This document shows, one piece after another, positions 1-9,013 of a DNA stretch of 35,361 nt; position 1 is the stretch's first letter; each line of letters opens with the position of its first letter. The DNA is from an uncultured Verrucomicrobiales bacterium (GTDB lineage Bacteria; Verrucomicrobiota; Verrucomicrobiia; Verrucomicrobiales; Akkermansiaceae). The notes under the pieces were generated by a model. That model saw only the letters and a list, made by a program, of their open reading frames with translations. It did no database searches and was not told the origin of the DNA. The translations under genes were made by a program, and so were the position numbers. Location of the stretch: positions 1-35,361 of the forward strand of contig CALDZJ010000025.1 of NCBI GenBank assembly GCA_937944055.1, given 5' to 3'.

Positions 1-432
1 CTCCAGCTCCTCCTCATATTGCTCATCGGTGTATTCACGAATCTCAAACTTCTTTTTATCAGCATAGTTCCCCGGATTCACCCGTACCTTCTCCACCCAT
101 TTAGCAGCCTCAAAGGCCGCATCCGGCTTAAAATGAATATCCGCCACCAAAGGGACCTCACAACCTGCAGCTCTGACTCCATCTCGGATGTTCTCCAAAT
201 TTTGCGCATATTTTTTAGTCTGCGCCGTGATCCTCACGATCTGGCAACCCGCCTCTGCCAGCTGGAGAACTTCCGCCACGCAGGCCTCAGTATCCCGAGT
301 GTCAGAAGTGATCATCGACTGCACCACCACCGGATGCCCTCCTCCCATTTTCACCTTCCCTACCGTAACCACCCGCGACTCGCGGCGAGAGTAATTGAAA
401 AGATCTTCGCAGTAACGTAATTCAGCCGACAT
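1..432 (-). CDS. ispG: 4-hydroxy-3-methylbut-2-enyl diphosphate synthase, N-terminal part
   Basis: IspG (GcpE) converts methylerythritol cyclodiphosphate to HMBPP in the MEP isoprenoid pathway, using a [4Fe-4S] cluster. The first 144 residues are present and read off the left edge of the window. I see the TIM-barrel start with VVVQSMITSDT, the QIVRIT strand, the PLVADIHF motif and KVRVNPGNYAD. The stretch EYTDEQYEEELE that follows matches the large-form IspG of chlamydiae and plants, which carries an extra domain, rather than the shorter E. coli type. The cluster-binding cysteines lie in the missing C-terminal part. The start is ATG at 432, followed by MSAELRYCEDLF. The gene is divergent from the TraB-like gene, with about 95 bp between them. 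Confidence 0.93.
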   Translation of the reverse strand, partial: MSAELRYCEDLFNYSRRESRVVTVGKVKMGGGHPVVVQSMITSDTRDTEACVAEVLQLAEAGCQIVRITAQTKKYAQNLENIRDGVRAAGCEVPLVADIHFKPDAAFEAAKWVEKVRVNPGNYADKKKFEIREYTDEQYEEELE

Positions 433-526
433 TTGTTTAGACCGGACTTCTACGGCAAAAAGACCAAGCCCGCAACGCCCACATTCTCCGATTGCGTCAT
501 CTGCCAATCTAGGGAAGCCTCGTTTC

Positions 527-1360
527 ATGAAAATCGCCGCTTACTTCCTTGCTGCGCTTCCTCTGCTGGCAACTGCCAAAGAGGTCCCGGACCCCACGAA
601 TCAAGCGAGCGATTTCATCCGCGTTCATCGCTCCGAGAATCAAGTCCTCCTTCAGCCCGCTGCGGTAACTTACCAAAAAGAAGAGATCAAAGTCACCCTC
701 ATCGGCGCTGTCCACCTCGCCGATCAAGCCTACTTCGAGCACCTCAACCAACACTTCAAAACCTACGATCGCCTCCTCTACGAAATGATCGGAGGAGAGC
801 GCTTCGCCGAGCCCGGGAAACAAAACACCGAGAAAAAAAAAGTAAAACCCACTCCCCTCGCAGACACCTACCAACTCCTCTCTGATTCTCTGGAACTCGC
901 TGAACAAAAGAACGAGATCGACTACCGTGCAAAAAATTTCGTCCACGCTGACCTCAGCTTTTCTGAATACCGAAAGCTCCAAAAAAAACGAAAAGAATCC
1001 CTCCTCAGCTTTGCCTTAGAAGCTGCTCAACACATCGAACCAACAAACGATCCCTCCCCCCAATCACTCACGGAGGCCCTCATGGCCGGAGATTCTCGCA
1101 AAGCAAAACTTCTCCTCATCGATGCCCTAGCCGGGGGAGATGAAGCCATCGCGAACCTCGTTCATCCTTCCGTCATCATCACGGATCGGAATGCCAAAGC
1201 CCTCCAAGTCCTCACTTCAGAAATTAAAAAAGGGCACCAAAATTTAGGCATTTTTTATGGAGCCGCTCACTTACCCGACCTCGAAAAATCATTACGAGCC
1301 CTCGGATATCAAAAGACCAAGCAGCGATGGATCACTGCTTGGTCTCTCACTAATGACTAA
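527..1360 (+). CDS. Exported TraB/GumN (TIKI)-like protein
   Basis: A 277-residue protein with a cleavable signal peptide (MKIAAYFLAALPLLATAK). It carries the two G-x-x-H motifs of the TraB/PrgY/GumN/TIKI superfamily, GAVH near residues 60-63 and GAAH near 245-248, plus an acidic LYEMIGGE segment after the first. In animal TIKI proteins these motifs belong to a metal-dependent peptidase; the role of bacterial members is poorly known. It should act in the periplasm or at the outer membrane. The middle (about residues 110-200) is helical and charged. The ATG at 527 has GGGAA about 10 nt upstream. It is a single gene that converges on the anti-sigma gene, 27 bp away. The family call is fairly good; the substrate is unknown. 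Confidence 0.75.
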   Translation: MKIAAYFLAALPLLATAKEVPDPTNQASDFIRVHRSENQVLLQPAAVTYQKEEIKVTLIGAVHLADQAYFEHLNQHFKTYDRLLYEMIGGERFAEPGKQNTEKKKVKPTPLADTYQLLSDSLELAEQKNEIDYRAKNFVHADLSFSEYRKLQKKRKESLLSFALEAAQHIEPTNDPSPQSLTEALMAGDSRKAKLLLIDALAGGDEAIANLVHPSVIITDRNAKALQVLTSEIKKGHQNLGIFYGAAHLPDLEKSLRALGYQKTKQRWITAWSLTND

Positions 1361-1387
1361 CCGCTTAAAGGTTACCTTATGAAAAAT

Positions 1388-2296
1388 TTAAAACACTTCC
1401 GCTAGACCATCTGCATCTTGCTTACTGAGAAGGAAGTAAATGTGCTCGGCATCAGCCCAGCGGGTCACCGCCCAGCCCTCATTCTCATCACAGTCGTGAC
1501 AGGTTTCAGCCGCGGAATTAAGCCCACCTAGCTCCTCTGGAGCTAGCGCATCACGCTCCATCATAACAAGGTGCACCACTTCCCCCTTTAGCTTGTAGCA
1601 AACTAACGAGGCCCGGCTTTCTTGATCACCCACCTTGAGGAACTTACAACCGACCCCTTTCAAGCCCCTGAGACCTTCCGGTAATTCCTCAGGAGAAGGG
1701 AGATTTTTTCCATCGAGCCACTCATAGAGAGCAGCCTGGCGATCATTGCGGAGATCGAGCGAGAAGAAGGGAGACTCTAGCATATCGATCGCAGAGTAGG
1801 TCACCTGCGTCGAAGTGGTCCCAGCGAGCGCACTGCCACCAGCTCCTGCGAAAAATACCGTCACGGCGAACATGATCGCCACCACCGCTGCCGCAGAAGT
1901 CGTCCACATAAAGGTCTTTAAAAAGCCCCGCTTATGCTGGGTCGGCATTTGCACCACCTTCCGCTCCACTTCCATGGCACCAAGAATCTGCGAACGCAGG
2001 TCCTTTGGAGGGCGAATGCCAGAGAGTGCACCCACGAATTCTGCGTCAAATTCGGCAGGATGCTCCTCATTCCCACTGAGAACCTCGAAGATTGCCTCAC
2101 GGAGATTCTCGGGGATTTCCACATCGGAAAGCATCGCCGCAAAGGCGGCATCTTGAGCCCGCTCCCCCGCTAACCACTCTCCTAACTCACGATCCTTCGC
2201 CGCCAGGTCTAAAGCCTCAGCGAAGGCACTATCTTTAGCGTCTTCACCGTCAGGGCGAAAACTCTGAAGAATAAATTTTGCACGTTCTTTATCCAT
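1388..2296 (-). CDS. Membrane-anchored anti-sigma factor-like protein
   Basis: About 302 residues. The N-terminal part (1-140) is acidic, helical and presumably cytoplasmic. One transmembrane segment follows (FMWTTSAAAVVAIMFAVTVF), then an extracytoplasmic domain of about 130 residues with conserved-looking Cys (GCKFLK, LVCYKL, CHDCDENEGW) and a GWAVTRWADAEHIYFLLS end. This layout, directly after an ECF sigma gene, indicates an anti-sigma factor. I chose ATG 2296 over an upstream start because AAAGGA precedes it and the sigma-factor stop overlaps it by 8 bp, suggesting translational coupling. No classic zinc-binding HxxxCxxC motif is visible in the N-terminal part, so the sigma-binding mode is not clear. 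The cysteine-bearing C-terminal domain could sense a ligand or redox state (inference). Confidence 0.72.
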   Translation of the reverse strand: MDKERAKFILQSFRPDGEDAKDSAFAEALDLAAKDRELGEWLAGERAQDAAFAAMLSDVEIPENLREAIFEVLSGNEEHPAEFDAEFVGALSGIRPPKDLRSQILGAMEVERKVVQMPTQHKRGFLKTFMWTTSAAAVVAIMFAVTVFFAGAGGSALAGTTSTQVTYSAIDMLESPFFSLDLRNDRQAALYEWLDGKNLPSPEELPEGLRGLKGVGCKFLKVGDQESRASLVCYKLKGEVVHLVMMERDALAPEELGGLNSAAETCHDCDENEGWAVTRWADAEHIYFLLSKQDADGLAEVF

Positions 2297-2834
2297 TGTT
2301 CCTTTGAATGTTATTGCTTTGAAAATCCACAATCCGAGTGGGCGCACTTGCTGGTTCAGTGCTCATTTTTTTGCGAAGCTGCTCTTTTCCACGAGAGATT
2401 CGCGACATCACAGTGCCCATCGGCACGTCCAAAATTTCGGCAATCTCCTTATAAGAATGCTGTTGAAGGTAAAAAAGAGTCAAGGGAGCGCGGAATGTCT
2501 CATCGAGTCCCCCAAGTAATTTCACCGCCCTTTGCGCATCTAATTGACGTCCGGACTCATCCTCATCCGTCGGTAACTCATGCTCCACCTCGCTGATTTC
2601 CAGCTCAGGATGACGCTGCGACTTACGAGCATTCCCTAAGTGCTCACGGTAAAGAGTCGTGAAAAGCCAAGTCTTCGCCTTCGAGCGATCCTTTAATTGA
2701 TGCCCCTTCTGCGCCCAAATCACGAAAGTCTGCTGCACTAAATCAGCGGCCCGATCAGGATTCTTAGCAAGCGAAAAACCAAAGCGGTAAAGCGCTTGGT
2801 AATGTTGATCCACTAATTGTTCAAATTCATCCAT
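2289..2834 (-). CDS. ECF-type RNA polymerase sigma factor
   Basis: About 181 residues with sigma region 2 at the N terminus (EQLVDQHYQALYRFGFSLAK, then DLVQQTFVIWAQ) and region 4 at the C terminus (LFYLQQHSYKEIAEILDVP followed by GTVMSRISRGKEQLRK, a helix-turn-helix). This is the standard two-domain layout of sigma-70 group 4. I prefer the ATG at 2834 (MDEFEQLVDQ); a GTG at 2849 in the same frame would add five residues and neither start has a strong ribosome site. The 3' end overlaps the anti-sigma gene by 8 bp. It faces away from tamB across about 200 bp, so the pair may be autoregulated from that intergenic region. Confidence 0.93.
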   Translation of the reverse strand: MDEFEQLVDQHYQALYRFGFSLAKNPDRAADLVQQTFVIWAQKGHQLKDRSKAKTWLFTTLYREHLGNARKSQRHPELEISEVEHELPTDEDESGRQLDAQRAVKLLGGLDETFRAPLTLFYLQQHSYKEIAEILDVPMGTVMSRISRGKEQLRKKMSTEPASAPTRIVDFQSNNIQRNNG

Positions 2835-2975
2835 TGGTCTTATTTTCACTCACTATGAGTTCCATGTCGCCCCCTTATTCCAGCGATTTCATCTTTTTTT
2901 TGAAAACCCCTCCACGCTCGCCGCCATTGAAGGGCGGAAACATACAATTCACCGCGCACAAAAACCGCCCTTCTA

Positions 2976-2999
2976 ATTATTTCATATTCATGAAATAAT
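2976..2999. promoter_or_regulatory. Perfect 10-bp inverted repeat between sigma gene and tamB
   Basis: ATTATTTCAT and ATGAAATAAT face each other across a 4-bp spacer (ATTC). The site is AT-rich in GC-rich surroundings and lies about 50 bp before the tamB start and about 140 bp from the sigma-factor start. It could be an operator or part of the tamB leader. A terminator is less likely because both arms are AT-only at the base and no T-run follows. Confidence 0.45.
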
Positions 3000-3051
3000 A
3001 ATAACGATGAAAGCAGCCGTTCTCACGTCCTAACACTGGAGACTCTCAATC

Positions 3052-6000
3052 ATGACGCCCAAAGAGGAAACGCCCCAAGCCCCCCCCGAAACTCAAAAAC
3101 CTCGCCGCCGCTGGAAGCGCTGGGTCTTTGCCTTTCTCGTCGTCCTCATCGCCTTCTTCATCTGGTTTAACGGCCCGGGGATCCGCTGGACTGTGGAAAA
3201 AATCATCGCAACACAACTTGCTACCCAAAAGCTCTCCGGCTCCTTCGAGGTCACCGGAACCGCCCTTCAAGGCCTCGCCGTGCAAAACATCGCACTGCAA
3301 GGAGAGTCCAAAATCAAATCCCTCCACTCAGATCTCCTCACGCTTAGCTGGTCACCCACCTCTCTTCTCGAAAAACGGATCGATTCCCTCTCCCTCGAAA
3401 AATTCCACCTCGTCATCGACCCAGAAGCCCCTCCCATTCCTAAAAAAATCCGCGACCGCTCGGAAGATGATATTGAATACAGCCTCTCGCGAAGTCTCAA
3501 ACTCGTCCGAGAGCTCATCCTCCCCTCAGAAATCACGCTCCGCGACCTTCGGGTTGAAGTGATCGGCAGCAGCAGCGTCTCGCTCGCAGCCCTGACCCAC
3601 ACCGCCGGATCTGACCAATTCATCCTCCGTGACCTCCGTAGCAGTGATCACCTCAACCGCGCCATCCACGATCCCAGCTCCACCCTCACTTGGACGGAGA
3701 CCAGCCTCGCGCTAAACCACCTCAGCCTCCTCCCTAACCTTTCCCTCCAAAATTTCGTCTTCCATCCAGACCAAGACGCCTCCGGTGAGCTCTTCATCGA
3801 CCGTAAAAAAATCTCCCTCTTCTCGGACCTGAAGTCCTCACACCGCATCACTCTGCACACCCCTCCGCTCGATATCCGCACCCTCGCTGACCTCGTCAAA
3901 CCAGGCCTCATTCCCGAGGGCCAAGCCGAAGGGAAAATCACCGCCCTCGAAGTCGACACCTCAAAAGGCTTCGTCAATTTCCAAGCCACGGACCTCCGCT
4001 GGAAGGAACAAAAAATCGCCTCCGCCTCCCTCCAAGCCCACACCCCAGATCTCCTCTCCCCATTTGAACAAGCCATCCTCATCGAGGCGAAATTAGAGGA
4101 TCGCCTCACCCTCAGCGGCACCCTCAGCCCAGCCCCTAAGCTCCAAGACTCCACCGCAGAACTCTCCTTCACCTTCCGCGATCCCGCCATCCCAGACGTC
4201 ACCGGTGACATCCACTACCACTCGCGCCAAGTTCAGCTTGAGGCCAGCATGCTCGCCGACCTACTTGTCAGCGGCACCTACTTCCTCGACTCATCCACCT
4301 ACACGGCCCGCGCTAGCTCCACACTCCAAGACGCCAGCCAGCTAGATCCCCTCCTCTCCGGCCCCTTAATTTTCAGCCACCAAGGCAGCGGTAATCTAAA
4401 AGAAAAATCCCACTCCGGCACCCTGCATCTTAATGCCCTCCAGCTCCAGCAAGCTGAACTTACCGAGGCCACCACCGCCGCAATCATTCAATACGATTGG
4501 CCAAAAAAAATCACAGTTCAGGAACTCACCACCACCGCTCCCGAGGGTCAGCTCCGAGCCGAACTCGCCTGGCAGGACGATGTCCTCACCGTCTCCCAGC
4601 TCGACCTCATCGAAGATCAGCGCACCCTGCTCAATGCCACCGCCACGCTCCCAGCTCCTCTCAAAAAACAATCACTTGAGGAAATCCTCAACTCCCCCGA
4701 GAAAATCTCCCTACAACTCAAATCACAACCCCTCTCCCTCCAAAAACTCTCAGCCTACCTCCCCCTCCCACCCCAGCTCTCCGGAGTTCTCCTCGCAGAC
4801 CTGAATCTCACCGGAACCCTCGCCGAGCCAAAGCTAAACGGCTTCGCAAATCTTGATGGCTTCCGCAGTCCCTCCCAACCCGATCTCCCCCCCATCGATC
4901 TCGAACTTGAGTTCAACACTGAAGATCAACAACTCATCTTCACCTCCCTCACCAGTGAAACCAGCGGCCCCCTGCTCCATCTCGACGGATCACTCCCCTT
5001 CCTCCCTCGCCTCTGGATTAAGAAACAAAGCATCCCAGATGAAAACACCCTCATCCACCTCCACCTCTACTCACCAAAACTCGATCTCCAACGCCTCAAT
5101 CGCCTCCCAAACATCCCTGAACAATTCGCCGGCACCCTAGAAACCAATCTCACTCTCACCGGCTCGCTCGCCAAACCCACCCTCGATGGCTTCCTCAACA
5201 TCGACTCCTTACGCCTCGGCAGTCAAAAAAATCTCCCTCCCCTCAATCTCAACCTCGACTTTAAAACCGAAAATCAAAGGCTCATCCTCAACACGAAAAC
5301 CAGTGAACCCAGCGGCCCCCTTCTTAACATCACTGGCAGCCTCCCCTTCCTCCCCGAGCTTTGGCTCAAAAATAAACCCCATCCCGCAGACAGCCTCATC
5401 GACCTCCGCATCTCCGCTCCCAATCTCGACCTAAAACGCTTCAACCAAATTCCAGGCCTCCCAGAAGAAATCGAAGGCCTTCTTCGGACCGATCTCAGCC
5501 TCGCAGGCTCTCTCGAAAAACCCCGCCTAGACGGCTTCCTCACCATCACCGCCTTCCGCCTGCAAAACCAAGCAGACCTCCCTCCCGTAAGCGTCAATCT
5601 CAACTTCGACACCACCGAGCAAACCCTCGCCCTCTCCGCAAAGGTCACCGAGCCCGGCGGACCCCTCGTCCAAATTAACGGACAACTCCCCTTTCTCCCA
5701 AAAGCTTGGATCGAGCGGAAAAAAAACCCGAATGACACCCCCATCCTCATCCGCGCCACCTCCCCAGATCTAGACCTCCGCCGCCTCCAACCCTTCATCC
5801 CAATCATTAAAAAAATCGACGGCAAAGCCCAGTTTGACCTCCTCATCACCGGCACCATTTCCGAGCCGGTTTTCGATGGCGCCGCCAAGACCCTCATCGC
5901 GAATATGCGGCTCACAAAATCGCCCATGTCGACCTTCCGCCAAACCAAAATCGACGTCTCATTTAACAATGACACCATCAAAATCCTCCCCTCCATCATC

Positions 6001-6990
6001 AAGACCTCAGGCGGCACAGCCAGCGTCTCAGGTGACATTAACTTCGGCGGGACTGAGCCCGTCTTCGACATCGCGCTCAACGGTCAACACGTCCTCCTCC
6101 ATCGCACCCCTGATTACACCTTCCGCGGCCATCCTAAGCTTCGCCTAATCGGTCCCTACTCCGCCGCTAAAATCTCTGGATCCCTGCAAATCACCGAGAG
6201 CCTATTCTATAAAAACCTCGAGATTCTCCCCTTCGGCGTCCCTCGCACCACCGAGATTCCGCAACCAAAGCTCCCCACTTTTTCACAAAAAAACTCATCC
6301 CTCGCCAACTTAGCCCCCCCCACCGGCGTCGAGAACTGGCAGCTCGAAATCGACGTCACCACCGCAGACCCCATCCTCATCCGCGGGAACCTCGCCCGGG
6401 GAGAAATCACCGGAACTGTCAAAGTCACCGGCACTATTAATGACCCGAGAACCTCCGGCACCCTCACCTCCAAGGACCTCCGGGCCGACCTCCCCTTTAG
6501 TGATTTAGAAATCCAATCCAGCCTCGTCACCCTCCGGCCAGAATCTCTCACGAACCCTCTCATTGATCTCCGTGGCAGCTCCACCATCGGCAAATACACC
6601 GTAGAAGTTTTCCTCACCGGCCCCGTCCAAAAACCCACCCTCATCCTCACCTCAGATCCCCCTCTCCCAGAATCAGAAATCATGCTCCTCCTCGCCACCG
6701 GCTCCGCTTCCGCCGAGCTCGAGGATCGCCAAGTCGCCTCCCAAAAAGCCCTTCAATACCTCCTTGAAGGACTCCGCAGACGGAACCGTGGAAAAGACAA
6801 ATCCGTCCTCCAACGACTCCTCAAAAATTCCGACCAAATCGAGCTCTCACTCGGAGACACCAACCAATTCTCCGGCCGTAAGTTCTCCTCCGCCACTCTT
6901 GAAATCGCAGACCAATGGGACTTCACCACCCAGATTGATGAACTTGGACAAACCCGCGCCCTCATCGTCTTCTCCCTCCGCCTCAAGTAA
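3052..6990 (+). CDS. tamB: TamB/DUF490-family translocation and assembly module protein
   Basis: A 1312-residue AsmA/TamB-type protein. It starts with a basic cytoplasmic tail (PRRRWKRW) and one transmembrane anchor (VFAFLVVLIAFFIWF). A very long periplasmic region of amphipathic beta repeats follows, then a C-terminal DUF490 domain with the family hallmark LPESEIMLLLATGSAS near residue 1205 and a final beta-rich end. TamB family proteins bridge the periplasm as lipid-transfer grooves and work with the Omp85 protein TamA. The tamA-like gene starts 20 bp downstream, so this is a tamB-tamA operon. Residues about 576-940 consist of near-identical repeats (see the repeat entry). The ATG at 3052 has GGAG about 10 nt upstream. 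Several long antisense ORFs inside it are compositional shadows. Confidence 0.92.
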   Translation: MTPKEETPQAPPETQKPRRRWKRWVFAFLVVLIAFFIWFNGPGIRWTVEKIIATQLATQKLSGSFEVTGTALQGLAVQNIALQGESKIKSLHSDLLTLSWSPTSLLEKRIDSLSLEKFHLVIDPEAPPIPKKIRDRSEDDIEYSLSRSLKLVRELILPSEITLRDLRVEVIGSSSVSLAALTHTAGSDQFILRDLRSSDHLNRAIHDPSSTLTWTETSLALNHLSLLPNLSLQNFVFHPDQDASGELFIDRKKISLFSDLKSSHRITLHTPPLDIRTLADLVKPGLIPEGQAEGKITALEVDTSKGFVNFQATDLRWKEQKIASASLQAHTPDLLSPFEQAILIEAKLEDRLTLSGTLSPAPKLQDSTAELSFTFRDPAIPDVTGDIHYHSRQVQLEASMLADLLVSGTYFLDSSTYTARASSTLQDASQLDPLLSGPLIFSHQGSGNLKEKSHSGTLHLNALQLQQAELTEATTAAIIQYDWPKKITVQELTTTAPEGQLRAELAWQDDVLTVSQLDLIEDQRTLLNATATLPAPLKKQSLEEILNSPEKISLQLKSQPLSLQKLSAYLPLPPQLSGVLLADLNLTGTLAEPKLNGFANLDGFRSPSQPDLPPIDLELEFNTEDQQLIFTSLTSETSGPLLHLDGSLPFLPRLWIKKQSIPDENTLIHLHLYSPKLDLQRLNRLPNIPEQFAGTLETNLTLTGSLAKPTLDGFLNIDSLRLGSQKNLPPLNLNLDFKTENQRLILNTKTSEPSGPLLNITGSLPFLPELWLKNKPHPADSLIDLRISAPNLDLKRFNQIPGLPEEIEGLLRTDLSLAGSLEKPRLDGFLTITAFRLQNQADLPPVSVNLNFDTTEQTLALSAKVTEPGGPLVQINGQLPFLPKAWIERKKNPNDTPILIRATSPDLDLRRLQPFIPIIKKIDGKAQFDLLITGTISEPVFDGAAKTLIANMRLTKSPMSTFRQTKIDVSFNNDTIKILPSIIKTSGGTASVSGDINFGGTEPVFDIALNGQHVLLHRTPDYTFRGHPKLRLIGPYSAAKISGSLQITESLFYKNLEILPFGVPRTTEIPQPKLPTFSQKNSSLANLAPPTGVENWQLEIDVTTADPILIRGNLARGEITGTVKVTGTINDPRTSGTLTSKDLRADLPFSDLEIQSSLVTLRPESLTNPLIDLRGSSTIGKYTVEVFLTGPVQKPTLILTSDPPLPESEIMLLLATGSASAELEDRQVASQKALQYLLEGLRRRNRGKDKSVLQRLLKNSDQIELSLGDTNQFSGRKFSSATLEIADQWDFTTQIDELGQTRALIVFSLRLK
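4777..5880 (+). repeat. 345-bp tandem coding repeats within tamB
   Basis: Three full units and the start of a fourth repeat with a period of 345-348 bp (115-116 residues). Each begins with a GxLxxxLxLxGSLxxPxLDGF pattern, followed by LPPxxLxLxFxTE, then SEPxGPLLxIxGSLPFLP and a PxLDLxRLN segment. Marker glycines lie at 4783, 5131, 5476 and 5821. This is seen directly in the translation. Such repeats suggest that the TamB groove was lengthened by unequal crossing-over. Confidence 0.85.
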
Positions 6991-7010
6991 ATGTAAGCAA
7001 ACCTCAAGAA

Positions 7011-8945
7011 ATGCGCCCGCTCATCGTCACCCTCTTCCTCCTCTTTGCCGCCTCTCTTCAGGCTGCGAGGATCGAGTTTGTGGGCCTGCGCTCCTACACC
7101 CAAAAAGGCCTAAAAGAAGCCATCGCGGGCCGCCTTGACTACATCCTTAAGCGCTCTGCTACCCCCTTCCGCGCGGACGATGCCGCCTTCCTCGTCGAGA
7201 CATACCTTCGCAGCCACGGCCTACCAGACGCCACCGTCTCATGGGATCTCGGCGCAGAAGATGACATCATCCTCACCGTCAATGAAGGCCTCCCAAAGTT
7301 CCTCGGCCTCATCGAAGTGCAAGGATATGACGACCAATCCGCCATCCAAAACCAATTTAAAGCACCCTTCCCAGAATCAGGCGACAAGCGCGCCTTTGAC
7401 GCCGAAGCCATCGCCACCGGAATCTCCCGCGTCATCGCTCTCCTAAACTCAGACGCCTATTGGGAGGCTTCACTCACCTCTCAGCAAGGAACCCGCAACG
7501 CGGAAGGTGACATTCCTTTCACTCTTGAAATCAAAAAAGGACCGCTCTTTACCCTCCTACCTCCCCAATTAAAAAGCCCCGTTCCTGCTCCCGCAGACCT
7601 TAACGAGAAGCTGCAAAATCTCCTCGACCGTAAGGCCACCGCCGAAATCATCGTCGGCATTCGTAAAACAATCGCAGAAAGCTATCGCCGCCTCGGATAC
7701 AGCGAGATCAGCTTGGAAATGGAGAAAGAAACCGTCGGCCAAAAACTACGCCTCATTTTCACCCTCACCCCTGGTGAAAAATTCACGGTCCGCTCCTTCA
7801 CTTCCACGGGACTGAAAAAAACAAAGCCCTCTCGCATCCGCCAGCGCTTCGCCCGTCTCATTGGCCAAAATTTCGACGAAGACAGCGTCAATGATGAGAT
7901 TAGAAAACTCCTCTCCACCGGAGCCTTTAATAGCGTCCGCCTCAAATCAGAAGAAACAAACGGCAACGAGCTAGACCTCACCCTCCATCTCAGTGAAGCT
8001 AAGGCCCGAGGATACTCCCTCGCCCTCGGCTTCGGCTCCATCGAGGGATACATTCTCGGCACTCGCTACCATGATCGTAATTTCTTAGGCCGCCTCTGGA
8101 ACCTCTCCGCCGGAATCGAGGCCACCTCACTGGGCGTCCTCGGCGAGGTCGCCCTCACCGATCCCTACTACCTCGGCAAGGACCTCAGCCTTAACAATCG
8201 CGGCTTCCTCATCAGCCGAGAATACGAAAGCTACCGCAAGCTAGAGGGAGGAATCAGCAATGAACTTTCATGGAAAATCGGCAAGCACTACTCCGCGACG
8301 ATCGGCCTCGACAACTCCCTAAACTCGATCAACTCCACCCTTCCTGATAATCTCACCGGTCCAGAAAAATACTTTAACCACCGCCTCAATTTCCGCCAAA
8401 CCTACGATAAGCGAGATGACCCCACCCTCCCTGCCGATGGCTGGTTCGCCCGCTTTGATACCTCAGTCGGCTTTGTCCACGGGGACGTATCCCTCAGCTA
8501 CTTCGAGACGGATGCCCAACTAAGCTACTACCGCACCCTCGGAGATAATACCTCCTACGCTCTGGGCCTGCGCGGCGGCCTCATCCTCTCAACGGGCGAA
8601 GAAGAAGATCTCCCCATCGACCTACGTAGATTCATCGGAGGAGCCAATTCCGTTCGCTCTTTTCCCGAGCGCGAGCTCGGAGCAAACTTCAATGGTGATC
8701 CCCTCGGCGGAACCACTTGGTGGCTCGCCAATGCCGAATACTCTCACACCCTGAAGGGCCCCGTTCGCGGCCTCATCTTTCTTGATGCTGGAGCTCTCGA
8801 TGACGAGCTAGAATTCGCTGCTGGTCTAGGCCTCAGGATCGATCTCCCCGTCGGCCCAATCCGCCTTGAATACGGGCACTCACTCTCCCGTGATAAGGGC
8901 GAGCCACGCGGAGCCTTTCACTTCGCGATTGGCTCCACTTTTTAA
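7011..8945 (+). CDS. tamA: TamA/BamA-like Omp85 outer-membrane protein
   Basis: A 644-residue Omp85 protein. A signal peptide (MRPLIVTLFLLFAASLQA) is followed by POTRA-like modules to about residue 320 (for example FTVRSFTSTGLKKTKPSRI, then NDEIRKLLSTGAFNSVRLK). A 16-strand-type barrel domain fills the rest. The lid-loop motif of the superfamily is visible as RRFIGGANSVRSF near residue 540 (cf. RGY/RGF), and the protein ends in a C-terminal Phe typical of barrel assembly signals. Its position just after tamB identifies it as the TamA partner rather than BamA. It inserts or remodels outer-membrane proteins together with TamB. The gap to tamB is 20 bp with no promoter visible, so the two are cotranscribed. 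Confidence 0.9.
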   Translation: MRPLIVTLFLLFAASLQAARIEFVGLRSYTQKGLKEAIAGRLDYILKRSATPFRADDAAFLVETYLRSHGLPDATVSWDLGAEDDIILTVNEGLPKFLGLIEVQGYDDQSAIQNQFKAPFPESGDKRAFDAEAIATGISRVIALLNSDAYWEASLTSQQGTRNAEGDIPFTLEIKKGPLFTLLPPQLKSPVPAPADLNEKLQNLLDRKATAEIIVGIRKTIAESYRRLGYSEISLEMEKETVGQKLRLIFTLTPGEKFTVRSFTSTGLKKTKPSRIRQRFARLIGQNFDEDSVNDEIRKLLSTGAFNSVRLKSEETNGNELDLTLHLSEAKARGYSLALGFGSIEGYILGTRYHDRNFLGRLWNLSAGIEATSLGVLGEVALTDPYYLGKDLSLNNRGFLISREYESYRKLEGGISNELSWKIGKHYSATIGLDNSLNSINSTLPDNLTGPEKYFNHRLNFRQTYDKRDDPTLPADGWFARFDTSVGFVHGDVSLSYFETDAQLSYYRTLGDNTSYALGLRGGLILSTGEEEDLPIDLRRFIGGANSVRSFPERELGANFNGDPLGGTTWWLANAEYSHTLKGPVRGLIFLDAGALDDELEFAAGLGLRIDLPVGPIRLEYGHSLSRDKGEPRGAFHFAIGSTF

Positions 8946-9013
8946 GTGCCTCAAAAAGCACCTCTAGTTTACTAGGCAATTCTCCACTTTTTTGCCTTAC
9001 TCCCCTCCGCTTA

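Noticed and set aside
5274-6080. 268-residue minus-strand ORF inside tamB, and similar antisense ORFs
   Set aside because: Arg/Ser-rich shadow translations caused by the strong codon and strand bias of tamB; no motif and no ribosome site.
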